Shown piece after piece: positions 48,246 to 59,942 of a stretch of 64,000 nt of DNA. The stretch is taken from contig CM064866.1 of NCBI GenBank assembly GCA_032719365.1, positions 11,141,781 through 11,205,780 of the forward strand, given 5' to 3'. The notes under the pieces are model-generated. The model saw only the letters and a list, made by a program, of their open reading frames with translations, did not search any database and had not been told where the DNA came from. The stretch comes from Prinsepia uniflora. Lineage: Eukaryota; Streptophyta; Magnoliopsida; Rosales; Rosaceae. The position numbers and the translations under genes were made by a program. Every line of letters begins with the position of its first letter. Position 1 is the first letter of the stretch.

Positions 48246-49299
48246 AATTGTGGCTATGGTTAGTTTTGTTTTAATTTAGGTTTAATTGTTATTAAATTGA
48301 CTATTTTGATTAATAGTTTTCCTTTTAACTCATCAAGTGGTAAGTAGAGACAACCTAATAATAGGCAGCGACATAAGTAGTGGCATGCTATAAAAGTGGC
48401 TCATTTGTACTTTTTGTTTGTATTTATTTTTAAATTTTTAGGTTATTTTATGCAAATAAATCCAGCGACTCTTATATCATTTTAGTTGTATTAGATTTTC
48501 CCTTTTGTGGGATTGCAAATATTACTTTTGTGGGCATTAATGGCCTTGATGATAGTTAGGGTATTCAAGTTATATTATTTTGTGTATTATTCATTCTAGA
48601 TCGTTTCGACAGATATCGAGTCTAATCACCATAAGTATTTACCAATGTTTATTTCAAACTTGGTTTTATTTTATATTTTTATTCTATTAATGAAATTTTG
48701 TATCTTTTTTTTTCTTCATCGAATGATATTGATTGGTATAGTGCCTATAATGAGATATGTGTCTAGCATTTTATCAGGATTAGTTTATATATTATTTCAT
48801 CTTATTATTTTGTGGTTAGAGATATATTGAAACTCATGTGTGAGTCTTTCAAGCCTCTGAAATGGTGGACTACTGTGGTTCGCAACTATCTATACCATTT
48901 TAAAAAGAGCAATATATAGATATATATATATATATATCATCTTGATTCTCTTACTTTACACATCAATTTCATTTTTAATGTTAATATTGATAACTTTTTC
49001 ATTAAAACCAAAGCCAATATTGTCAATACACTAAATTTTTAGCTTCAATTCATTAATATTACACCAACTAGCACTACGCTCTAGGGTATCGCCTTTCCAC
49101 TAGTACCTAAAAGGTCTCTACTTGAACTCTTATGGATGACGAATTTGATACCTAGGAGGGTGTATTCAATTATAATTTTATAGAAAATTGAAAAATTACT
49201 TTTAAATGGTATATTCATGGAAATATAGAACTGACTTGGAGAAATATGGTATACAAATATATATAATCTCACCTAAGAGTTTCATATATTTAGACATCT
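48246..49299. other. AT-rich spacer
   Basis: No coding signal or clear repeat. A TA dinucleotide run lies near 48917-48937. Confidence 0.4.
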
Positions 49300-49536
49300 A
49301 TTAACGGCCCAGAATTTCTAGGAATTGGAAAATGATCATTTTACCCTTGGGTCAAAGAGTTGACTTATCTTGGTCAAAGTTAAAATGTTGACTTTTTGAC
49401 CGGGACGGTTTTTGGCGATTCCCAAAATGTCGTTGGAAAGGTCTTAGCCTCATGAGTACGTTGATAGAATGGTACCAAACCTGGACCCCAACCGGAAGTG
49501 TGTCAGCGAGGACGCTGGGCCCCAAGAGGGGTGAAT
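49300..49536 (+). repeat. LTR-start-like fragment
   Basis: It begins TTAACGGCCCAGAATT and contains AAAATGATCATTTTACCC, GTTGACTTTTTGACCGGGAC and a GAGTACGTTGATAG block, resembling the first blocks of the large LTR families of this window and of the inverted fragment at 52747-53025. It stops at the Cassandra-like LTR. Confidence 0.35.
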
Positions 49537-49824
49537 TGTAAGACCTGTGTCTTGGGAAGAACGGTGAACAATCTCACATCGCTCGGAGAGGGAAATGTGA
49601 AGAGTCTTTTATGTATGGGCACGTATCTATCTAGCATGAGGCTTTTTGGGAACTTACCAACCTTGGATTCCTTGGGAACTCCAAAGTTAAGCGAGTTTGG
49701 GCTAATGTAATCTTAGGATGGGTGCCCTACTGAGAAGTTGTATGTGAGTTCCCAGAAAAAAAAAAAACCGTTAAAGCTGAGCCCAAAATGAACAATAACG
49801 TGCTAGATGGGTCAGGTCGTGACA
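49537..49824 (+). repeat. Cassandra-like TRIM LTR with 5S rRNA-like core
   Basis: A TG...CA unit of 288 bp starting TGTAAGACC and ending TCGTGACA. At about 49660-49760 it contains 5S rRNA text: AACTCCAAAGTTAAGCGAGT (box A region), TTGGGC, and AGGATGGGTGCCCTACTGAG (box C region) with AAGTT following. LTRs carrying a 5S rRNA-derived pol III promoter are the hallmark of Cassandra TRIM elements. Flanks TGAAT and CACCA do not match, so this is a solo or damaged LTR. The inner part departs from functional plant 5S at several bases, as Cassandra copies usually do. Confidence 0.78.
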
Positions 49825-49928
49825 CACCACCCTCTGAGCTCTCTTTCAACACACATCATGCACATATATATAGAGTTCTAAGTAGATGGAAAAGTTGAAT
49901 GAGAGGGAAACCTAGAATCTTCTCGATT

Positions 49929-49933
49929 ATCCT
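49929..49933. other. Target duplication ATCCT, left of solo LTR E
   Basis: ATCCT precedes TGTAACAACC and recurs at 52747-52751. Confidence 0.9.
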
Positions 49934-52746
49934 TGTAACAACCCAATTATCAGGATTAATTAAGAGTTAATGACAGATTAGAGAGGCTAATCGGAGATTA
50001 ACTGAGGATTATTGGACGTTCAGGGCGAAATTACGAATTTGCCCCTAAACGAGGGTAAAAAGTTAACTTTTGACCCGGAAAGTTCGATGCCCGAGGGCCG
50101 ATGATCGTTACGTAGATCGAGTCGATACAAATCCGTAGACAGGCTGCATATCGAAATCGGACGTTCGACGGAAAAATTACGGTTCACGGAAGTTTCGAGG
50201 TACTATTTATGACAGCACATTTAACGAGGCAAAATGGACTTTTATCCTGAGTGGGGCCCAGATCTTTTCCCTAGGCCCAATGGATGAGTGACAAGTGTCA
50301 CTCATCCATTGCCTAGCATCACACATACATGCACCCACCTTCATCCTCATCTGTTCCATTCACTCAAACCAAAACCGTGCAACCCAAACACCAACCCTCC
50401 CCACCAACCTGTCCCATTCCCTAGCATGATGATTGGTAGACTAAAAGAGAGAGTCTGAGAAGGTAAACCCGATAACTCGGTTATGTTCAAATTTCCATTG
50501 TTTTCTATTGGAACGTTGAGGGGTGTTTTTGAGGATTGGGGAGTGTCTGTGGGGCTTGTATAGACGTTTAGGACTGGTTTTGGATGACGGGACACGGCTG
50601 AGCAGCCTAGGAAGGTGGCTGGAAAATAGGGTCGTGAGAGGGGGGGTTGCACAGATGATTTTTATGCAGATTTTCTCTGTTCTAATCACTCAAATAGGTT
50701 CCTAGGATTGAAACACAGAGATTGGAATTGGAAGGGAAGAAAAATGACGAAAAGTGAGTGAGATATGGGGTCGGACCTGGTCATGCCGGTCCACTTGGAC
50801 CAGCTAAACTGCTGAATCAATCGGACCGGCAGTCACAGGGAAGAAGATGACACTGTTCATGGCGCGTGGCTCCCACGCGCAGGGGCTTTGGGCAGCGTGT
50901 GGGGGCCCGTGGGCTTATCTTTTGGGGGTACTTCCAACACATGAAATCATCTAATCAATGTAACGAACATTTTGGGACTGGTTTCGAGTCGATCAGACAT
51001 TGTCTCAATATAGTTTGGGGTGTCCGAAGGTTTAGGATCAAGTTTAAAAATAGTTAAAAGTTTGAGAAAATGACGGGGCTTTAATGAGAGGTTAATGCGG
51101 TAGTTATTAACCCTCTATTACGATTTGGACAGGTTCGAGAGCCCCGGTGACGGTGATTGGCCTGGGAGAGGCTTATGACGCTCGTATCGAGGCGCGGCTT
51201 TGGACGGTCTGTGAGTGGACTTGTTTTATGAATTCGATGCATGCATAAATGTTTTATATGCTTTAATGAACATTTTTTATGATGCCATGAGTGCATTTGT
51301 TTATAGTAGCTAGTATTGACGTATTTGCACGCTTTTCGAGGTTTTTAGTTTTATGTCGTGCCTATACGTACTGTGTTTTCAACGATGATGTGATGAAATG
51401 ATTTTGGATTTAGAAATATGGAATCGAGCATGAGACCCAGTTGATTTATGAACCATCGGACTTAGTGTCCATTTGATTTGATGAGAAATCAGACTGAAGG
51501 CCCATTTGAGTTATACGATCGGGCCTATGGCCCCGTTGGTTTACGAATTTGGGCTTGAGGCCCAGTTGATTCTAGTATCGGGCTTGAGACTCCGTTGATT
51601 GTGAAATCGAGCTTGAGGCCCCGTTGATTTATGGTATCGGGCTTGAGGCCCTGTTCGTTGTGATATCAAGCTAGAGACCCAGTTGATTGTGAAATCGAGC
51701 TCGAGGCCCAGTTATTCTAGCATCGGGCTTGAGTCCCAATTGTGATTTATGAAAGAAAAATTCGGATTCGAGACCCTATTGAAATATAGATTTAGGCTGA
51801 GGCCTGTGAAATTAGATTTGAATCGGATTCAAGCAATCCTGTTGAGATACTCAGGTATGAGACCCAGTTGAATGTTTTCACTGAAATGTATATACCCTCC
51901 TATATGAGTTGATTGGTCTCCTCCATACGTCGACCTGGAGAGTCTCGATCCACTACCCAGAATGAGTGATCCCCATATGGAGCACATTCTAGGAGTGGGA
52001 GTTATGATATAGTCTCGGACTGGTCCGGAGACAGTCATCCAGACATCGTAGATCCTGGATGTTGGACAGAGCCTCCCAGATGTAGAATTCATGGGGGTAG
52101 ACTCGGAGTGAGACCCCGAGTATATGCATACTTATAGATATAAATCGTGACAGATATCGGGGATTAGTTCCCTAGGGGCTTTGTGCCCCGAGTTGGCATC
52201 TGAGATGCTGAGGATGGGTTGTACATATGTATATGTATATGAGAATTTGCGGAAAGTGTTTTGGGGCGGAGACCCCAGTTCTATGTTTTGGATATGGATT
52301 TGGGCTGAGACCCTACTGAGTTATGGCTTCGTATGAGAAGCAGTTTGCAAATGTGTTTTGAAGTGTAAAAGAAAACTGGTTTTATAAGGTTTACAGAGAA
52401 CTGTTTTGGGCCAAGGCCCTAAAGATTTTGTGAATGTTTTGATAAATGGTTTTTGAGTGCATGCATGCTTTTCAGTGAAGAGCATAAAGGTTATTTCGTG
52501 AAAATGTTTTAGTAAATTATTTGTTTTGTCCATTCACGGCTTTTGATGTTTTGAATTCTCTTCAAGATGATCACGGATGCGGGCTGTAATAGAGACCGAG
52601 ACATCACATTCCTCTTCCGTATCCTAGCGCACTCTAGAAGTCCCGAGTGGGCTAAGGTGGAAATTTTCACTGGTCTGACACTTCGTGTCAGACGAGATCA
52701 GGCACATCTCAAGTTAATCCCGGGGGATTTGGGGCGGGTTCTGACA
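49934..52746 (+). repeat. Solo LTR E
   Basis: 2813 bp, TGTAACAACCC...GTTCTGACA, with a perfect ATCCT duplication, so it is what remains after LTR-LTR recombination of a whole element. It lacks the TGACGT inverted repeat block of the other families and has only one copy of the roughly 170-bp module. It has the longest hairpin: 16-bp arms CAATGGATGAGTGACA / TGTCACTCATCCATTG (50278-50311). Units of the type ATCGGGCTTGAGGCCC repeat at 51430-51745. CTGTGAGTGGAC is at 51209-51220 and its partner reads GTCCATTCACGG (52528-52539). Confidence 0.9.
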
Positions 52747-53025
52747 ATCCTAGACCTTTCTAGCAAAACTACCAAAATACCATTTCACTCAAAATTTCCA
52801 AAATGCCCATGTACTATTTAGACCAATAAAAAATGTATTCGAACTCTATTTTTGGCATAACGCTAGTTTACGTACTCAGGAGTTCAAGAACTACACAATG
52901 GTATTCATAAAAACTCTAGAAAATGTCCTGGTCAAAAAGTCAACTTTTGACCTTATAGGTGCAAAATGGTCATTTCCATTTAAGTTTTTCCAAATTAACT
53001 TTTATCAAAATTCTCGGCCATTACA
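52747..53025 (-). repeat. Inverted LTR-start-like fragment
   Basis: On the minus strand it begins TGTAATGGCCGAGAATTTT and continues with AAATGACCATTTTGCACC and AAAAGTTGACTTTTTGACC, the opening blocks of a large gypsy LTR related to the fragment at 49300. Solo LTR E is inserted in its continuation. Confidence 0.4.
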
Positions 53026-53177
53026 TCGCCCACTCTGTTCTCTAATGTACGAATTCTCCCAACTAAGACATCGTTGTTTTGTCAGGAGTGGTCTTAGCCT
53101 TCTTGAAGGTGTATGCATTCGCTCTTCATTCGTTTGTTTTCCTCCTTCAAACCAGCATTCCCGCGAAGCATGCCAAA
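53026..53177. other. Short spacer before element F
   Basis: Unassigned; the last five bases CCAAA would be the left target duplication of F, whose right end lies outside the window. Confidence 0.4.
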
Positions 53178-56100
53178 TGTGACGACACGTCCCGAATTAC
53201 TGGGATTAATTAAGAATTAATGACGGATTAACGAGACTAATCAGGGATTAGACGAGGATTAACGAATGAGCAGGGCAAAATGACGATTTTACCCCTAGAA
53301 TGGGTGAATCGTTGACTTTTTGTTCAGGCGGTCAAATGGATTTTGCTCGATGACTGTGACGTAGTTTAGGACATCATGAATTCATAGATAGGTGGCATGC
53401 TCGATTCTGACGTTCGTGGAAGAAGTTATGACGATCAGAAGTCCAATGGCATTTTGGTAATTTAGTTAAAAATGAGCAAAAAGTTGACTTTTGACTCGAG
53501 AGGTCCAATGGCTAAGGGCCAAGGACCGTTACATAGATCAGGACGATACGAATCCATAGACAGGCGGCACGTCGAATTCGGACGTTCGACGGAAAATTTA
53601 TGGTTCACAGAAGTTTGAAAGTACAATTGCGCGTTTTACGAGATGAGTGACTTTTGGACTTAAGTGGGGCCCAGATATTTCTGTGCTGCCCAATGGATGA
53701 GTGACAATGGATGAGTGACAAGTGTAACTCATCCACTGGACATCACTTTTCATTCATGCATCTTCCATTCCTCTTCATCGATCATTTTCTTCATTTTCCT
53801 AAACCAAACTTGATCACCTTCGCCCTAAAACCAAACCCTTCAACCCTTTGATCATCTGTGGAAACCAAGAGGATGAACTGAGGACCAGATGGACGTGGTG
53901 GTCGGCCAGGATGGCGCCGCCGTGCACGGCTGAGACCCAAACCCGAGAGGTACTCGGTTTGCCCATTTTCCATTTTATTTTTATTCTTGCATTATGGTTG
54001 ATTTTGGGTGCTTAGGAGATGATTGTTAAGTTGCTAGGATAGTTTTAAGGTACTTTTGGTGGTGGTTGGGTGGTTGGGTGGCTGGGGAGCCATGGGAGGA
54101 AAATGAAAGTGTTGGACCGTGAGGTCCTTTAGACATGGAAGGGTTTTACATAGTTTTACTTAGGTTTGTTGATTGGAAATGGTAGGAAATAAGAAGTTAG
54201 GAAGAATGGAATCGAAAAGGGAGGAAACGGACCAAAAATGAGGAGTTTAGAGGGCCGGACAGGTCACGCCGGTCCAGCTGGACCGGACTGCACAGGAACC
54301 GGTCTAGACTGGTCGACTGCGTGGGGAAGACAATGAACAGTCCTGACGCGTGAGGCCCACGCGCAGGACCATTCTTGGACGCGTGAGGGCGCGTGCTCCA
54401 TCCTTTGGGGAAGTTTCCAACATGTAAAATCATCTATTCGATGTAAAGAACATTTTGGGACTAGTTTCATGTCAATCGGACATCGTTTCGATATAGTTCG
54501 GGAGGTCCGAAGGTTTTGGTTCGGCTTTAAAAATAGTTAGAAAATCGGAAAAATTATGGGACTTCAATGTGACGTTAATGAGCCTATTAGTAACCTTCTT
54601 TTACGATTTGGACAGGTTCGGGAATCCCAGAGGCGACGTTTGGCCTGGGAATACGTTATGGCACGCGTATCGAGGCGCGGCTTCGGATAATCTGTGAGTG
54701 GACTTGTTTTATGAATTCGATGCATGCATAAATGTTTTATAATTGTTTTAGAATATGTTTTGTGATGCCATGATTGAATTTGTTTGTGGTAGCCTAGGAT
54801 TTACGTATTTGCACGTATTCCGAGATTTTCAGTTTTATACGATGCTTATACGTGCTAGGTTTTCAATGAGAGTTTAAGGAATTTTTTTTGGAATTGGAAA
54901 TATGAAATCGGGCATGAGACCCATTTGATTTACAAACTCTCAGACTTGCAGTCCATTTGATTTGACGAGGAATCGGGCCGAGGGTCCATTTGAGTTATAC
55001 GATCAGACCAAGGGTCCCGTTGATTTGTGATCCGGGCTTGAGGCCCATTTGGCTGTAGTATCGGGCTTGAGGCCCTATTGGTGGTGAAATCGGACTTAAG
55101 GCCCCGTTTCTTTAAGGTTTCGGGCTTAGGGCCCAGTTGGTCGGGATATCGGGCTTGAGGCCCAATTGAATGTAACATCGGGCTTGAGTCCCAGTTCAGT
55201 TTATGAAATGAGAATGCCAACATGAGACCCTATTGAACTGAGGATTTAGGCTGAGGCCTGTGAAAGTGATTTGAATCGGATTCGAGGAATCCTTTTGAGA
55301 TGAATTGGGTATGAGACCCAGTTGAAAGGAATCCTATTGAGATGAATTGGGTATGAGACCCAGTTGAGATGAATCCTATTGAGATGAATTTGGTATGAAT
55401 CGGATTCGAGGAATCCTATATGGTCTCCTCCAGACGTCGACCTGGAGAGTCATGATCCACAGACCAGAGTGGGTATCCCCATAGGGATCCCATTCCAGGA
55501 GTGGAAGTTACGAGATATGATGTGGTCCCGGACCAGATTCCGGAGAGATGTGTGGACTAGATCCAGAGAGAGAGAGCTCAGACTAAATCCAAAGATTGAG
55601 CCTCCTAGATGGAGAATTCCTGGGAGAAAACTCAGAGTGAGACCCCGAGTAGTGTGCACACTAGTATAGAGATGATATCGTGACATTTATCGGGGATGTG
55701 TTCCCTAGGGGCTGTGTGCCCCGAGTTGGCATCTTCTCGGAAGTTTCGCGGATGGGTTATACTTATAGTGATACGTATGAGGTTTTACGGAAAGTGATTT
55801 GAAGGCGGAGACCTTGTGTTCCATGTTTTAGAAATGGTTTGGGGGTAGAGACCTCGTATCCTATGTTTTGGTATTTCACTGAGAACGGATTTGGGCTGAG
55901 TTCCCACATGTAATGGTTTATGGTTTTTGAGATGTGATTTCGGGTCGGGGGACCCAAATGGATTTATGGGTCATGACAGTTTATGGGGCCGAGCATGAAC
56001 CCTTGAAAGGTTTTGAGAATGTTTTCAAATGGTTATATGAACGTTATGATAAACGGTTTTCGAATGCATGCATATACTTTTAGTGAAGGGCATAATCGTC

Positions 56101-56356
56101 TTCTTGTGAAATTTTTTTATTAAAATTCTTATTTTGTCCACTCACAACTTTTAATGTTTTAATGCCCATCAGGTTGATAGCGGATGCAGGCTGTAGCAGA
56201 GACAAGGACATCACTCCCCTCCTCCTACGATCCTCACGTACTCTGATAGTCTCGACGAGGGCTAAAAAAGGAAATTTCCCTAGTCTGACACTTCGTATCA
56301 GAAGGGATCAGGCGCGTCCCACGTTGATCCCGGGGGATTTGGGACGGGTCCTGACA
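53178..56356 (+). repeat. 5' LTR of element F
   Basis: 3179 bp, TGTGACGACACGTCCC...GTCCTGACA. The TGACGT inverted repeat is degraded here (TGTGACGT...ACATCATG). It contains the hairpin word TGGATGAGTGACA twice (53694-53722), a full palindrome CCGGTCCAGCTGGACCGG (54269-54286), CTGTGAGTGGAC (54692-54703), GGGC-TTGA-GGCCC units (54905-55200), three copies of a word like GATGAATTGGGTATGAGACC (55300-55390) and GTCCACTCACA (56136-56146) before CATCAG|GTTG (56172). Confidence 0.9.
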
Positions 56357-56359
56357 AGT

Positions 56360-56422
56360 TGGTATCAGAGCCAGGTTGGCTCATTTGATACTCATGATAC
56401 TCTGATACCAGTTGGTATCAGA
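56360..56422 (+). other. Primer binding site with inverted and direct second copies
   Basis: TGGTATCAGAG (56360-56370) is followed by its exact reverse complement CTCTGATACCA (56400-56410) and by a further direct TGGTATCAGA (56413-56422). The first two can pair as an 11-bp stem that would hide the primer site; the inverted copy could equally pair with the second direct copy. Confidence 0.85.
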
Positions 56423-56876
56423 CCATGTTTTGCTCGTAGAGTACGTGCAGTTCAAGGATGTGATGTCTCTGAGGTGGTAACAGCTCGTCATCAACCTGAT
56501 AGTTTGGGTATTAGTACGAGGATTCAGTAGAATCGATCCTAGTTCGTGTATGTTTGATTTTCGGTACGATAGTTTGAGGTTTGATTGGCATGGAATGCCA
56601 CATGTTTTGAGGAAATAGATCCCGAGCAGAATCAGTGTTCTTGCGAATCTAACGGCTTAGAGCCGTAGTGTTATTGGAAATAAGATCCAGTGGATCAGTA
56701 GAGACGGAGTATGAAGACTTGAGAGTCGTGACCGCTCGACGGCAGGGTCGTGTCGGACAGAGGATGTACGGATTAATACCAGTGGTAGTTAGAGGTCAGG
56801 GTCGCCCAATTTACGATTACCCTGTACGACTACAGTCACAACGGATGGGAATAAGGATGTGTGATTCTATTTGGCA
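56423..56876 (+). other. Non-coding interior of element F, left part
   Basis: Shares GATGTGATGTCTC and CATCAACCTGATAG blocks with C and D. No coding signal. Interrupted by G at a TGAGA target. Confidence 0.7.
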
Positions 56877-56881
56877 TGAGA
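56877..56881. other. Target duplication TGAGA, left of solo LTR G
   Basis: TGAGA here and at 59757-59761. Confidence 0.9.
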
Positions 56882-59756
56882 TGTAAGGACCCGTCTCGAA
56901 AAGTAGGGTTAAGATAGTGTTTAAGATAGGATTAGTGAGCTTAATCGGTGGTTAGTAGGTTCTGATAGGTTCGTTAGCATATTATGACGATTTTGCCCCT
57001 AGGTTGGGCAAATAGTTAACTTTTAGTTCAGGTGGTCAAGTGGGTATTGACCGGTGACCGTGACGTAGTTCGGGACGTCACGAATTCGTAGACAGGTGGC
57101 ACACCCGATTCCGACATCCGAGGAGGAAGTTGTGATGTTCGGAAGGTTGAGGGCATAATCGTAATTTGGTTAAACTAGGGGGAAAGAGTTGACTTTCGTA
57201 TGGTCGGGTTTTTACATGTTGACCTAGGACAGTTAGGTAGATCTCGTCGTCCTGAGTTCAACGACAGGCGGCACGTGTTCATCGGACCTAGGATGCGTAA
57301 GTTACGGGTCTAGAAGGGTAATGGCATAATCGTAATTTAAGTCACAAGTGAGGGGCATTTTGGTCTTTCTGTGTCTTGGGATTTGGGCCAATCAGATAAG
57401 GCCAGGTGTACAGTGGAGATTGAGATATTTGTGAGAGATATGAGGGGATTGTGACATGTGGCAAGGGTCTAGTGGATTCCAGGATTTTACACGGTTCCAA
57501 TTATTTGGGCTTTTAACCGTGCATTCGAGAAAACAGAGACAGAGTGAGGCTGAGAGGAAATCGATCGATGACCGGGAAGGTGTGAGTGTTGTGAGCTGGT
57601 GAGAGTGAATAGAGTTTAAGGGAGAGTTGAGGATTGAATTGGTGGGGTTGTGTGATCGTGAGTGAGTGAAGAGGAAGGGTGAGCTCACGGGGAAAACCAG
57701 AAAACAGAGAGAGCTGAGGGAGTTGGTGGTGGTGTGGCCGTGTGTTGCTCCAATTGGACTCGAGAAGAAGCTGAGATGGCTCTGTGGACTCCAGGGAACG
57801 CGGGGGTGGCGAGCACGGTGGTGGACGGCTGCAGGTAATTTCTAATCCCCGTTCGTATGCTCTGTTTTGACGTGATTTTCAAACCCTTAGTCGTGGACTT
57901 AGGGGCAGAGTCGAGGGATTTGGTGAGTTGGGTGAGCTTCAGTGAGGTCCTAGGAACCGTCTAAGGTGGTTACCGTGACGGGGGAGTGACTGGGGTGGCC
58001 GGGAACCGAAACAGGGGACTGATCAGGTTTGGTTTCAAGTTTGAGACGACGGGTTATAGGCTGTGTCGAGGTGTGAGAGTAAGGGGAATATGTTGCTTAG
58101 GACTTGACGGTGAGGATGGTGCAGAGAGGAATCGAAATGGTGAAGGGATGGCAGAGAACCGGATACGCCGGTTCAGACCGTTTCGCCCAAGGAAGATGTT
58201 GATGAACAGTGATCGTGTGCAGGCGCGTGAGGCCCACGCGCAGCCACTTTGGGCGGCGGTTTTTGGGGAAAACGGTCAACATAGTTTTTGGTCCAGGAGT
58301 TCTAACGAGTCAAATGGAATTAGTTTCGGGTTATTCGGACGTCGTTTGAGGTTAGTTCCGCGAGGTTGAAGGTTTAGGGTTCCGATTCGTTACGTTTATG
58401 ACCCGGGGATTTTTGGGGAAAATTAGGAGAGTCTTAGTAGACGTGTTAGTGACGTACTTTGGTGACTTGTGATAGGATCGGGAGTTTCCGAGGAAGCTGA
58501 GGAATGTACGGGACGTATGGGGCGCGAGTGACGTGCCGGTGACTGTGAGTGGACCCCTTCTCTAAACTCAAGCATGCATAACTGTTTTTCTATAATTATT
58601 TTATGGTTTTACATGTGATTTCATGATTGTTGAATATGTGATGTTGGTTTTACATAAGTGGACGTTTTTCGAGAAAGTGCGGTTTTCAGAATGTTTTACG
58701 AGAAAAGGTTGGATTCTGATTTCGATGCCATGATTTGGGGTTTTAAACGATAAGTGATTTTCAATGATTATAAATGGATTTTGAGACGTGATTTGATAAT
58801 CAAGGGCTTTCGGTTTTAGAATCAGATTTCGGTAACGAGATTTGGTTTTAAAGTTGAAAAGTGGAATTCCGGATTTGGGTTCGGAATGACGGTTCTGGAT
58901 GCCGGAAGGGCATCAGACTAGTGATTTCGGATTCAGGTTTGGATGTGGATTTAGAAATGGTTTTCAAATGGTTTTGGATTGGATTTGCTGGATCTGGTTA
59001 TTTGGTTTAAAGACCCGAATATTGTGATTAACGGGGGATGGGCCCGGATTGGGTTTAAAGACCCGGATTGAGTTTAAAGACTTGGGAATTTAAAGATTCG
59101 GATATACTGATATTTTCCCCCGTAGGCCTGTTGAGTTTAAAGAATCGGGAGTTTAAAGACTCAGATATTATTGAGGCCTGGATTGAGTTTAAAGACTCGG
59201 ATAGGTCCAGCAGGTTTGATCGGATAATGATTGTTTGAGACTTATGTTTTATGATATGGTTTTATGATGTTTATGACGTGATTTCTGTAACTGCTTTCAA
59301 TTCTGTTTTTATGACGATCTTTATGTGATTTATAACTGATTTCAGTAAATGGGTTATGCATGTGTGATTTCAAAACGGAGGGCTAAAACCCTGGTTTTCT
59401 TATGAAATGGTTTTTTTGAACTTTTCTTTTATTTATGGTCCACTCACACCTTCTATTTTAAATTGCCCTCCAGGTCGTGGAGCTAGCGCGGGGGTTGACT
59501 TTGAGGCAACATCGGAGGCATAGAATACTTGAGAGTGACCCCAGAGTGCTTTACATTTTCCGTTGTGCGTGTACCTTGTTTATCGGTTTTTCTTTACATT
59601 GTATTTGGTACTATGCTCTGTAAAACTTTTACTTCGGGATGTTTAAATTTTTCTCCTGCGTCTGGCATGTTCTGGTGGTTTTTGTGAGTTTACTTTGGTT
59701 TTGCGTGTCGGGGTGTCAGACTCGGTTTCGGGGTGGAACTGAGGTGGGTCCTGACA
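56882..59756 (+). repeat. Solo LTR G
   Basis: 2875 bp, TGTAAGGACCC...GTCCTGACA, flanked by TGAGA on both sides and inserted in the interior of F. It is the same family as the broken LTR at 4165-5017 and close in its 3' half to the LTR of element A (shared text at 6900-7260 and 58850-59225). Features: CGTGACGT-N8-ACGTCACG (57058-57081), GCAG|GTAATT donor-like site (57836), CTGTGAGTGGACC (58543-58555), GGGTTTAAAGACCC/GAGTTTAAAGACTC units (59050-59200), GGTCCACTCACA (59437-59448) and CCAG|GT (59473). Confidence 0.9.
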
Positions 59757-59761
59757 TGAGA
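59757..59761. other. Target duplication TGAGA, right of solo LTR G
   Basis: Matches 56877-56881. Confidence 0.9.
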
Positions 59762-59792
59762 TGCCATAGTTCAGTGTGTCGAATCCTGGAGG

Positions 59793-59942
59793 GATGTCGA
59801 CTGGCAAGAGATACCAGGAGTGGTTGTCGTGCGGCACGACAGGATGCCGACTGGCAAGGGATGCCTGGAGGAGTTGTGGTGTGTTACGCCAGGTTGTCAA
59901 CTGGCAGGAGATACCCAGAGTAGATGTGGTGTGACGCGATAG
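59793..59942 (+). repeat. Three-copy 50-bp tandem repeat in element F
   Basis: Units start at 59793, 59843 and 59893 with the core GTCGACTGGCAAGAGATACC and a following TTGTGGTGTG. Copies differ by 20-30 percent. Confidence 0.75.

Noticed and set aside
49660..49760. A functional 5S rRNA gene
   Set aside because: Only part of the 5S text is kept with several changes, and it is embedded in a TG...CA LTR-like unit, so Cassandra-type origin is more likely.
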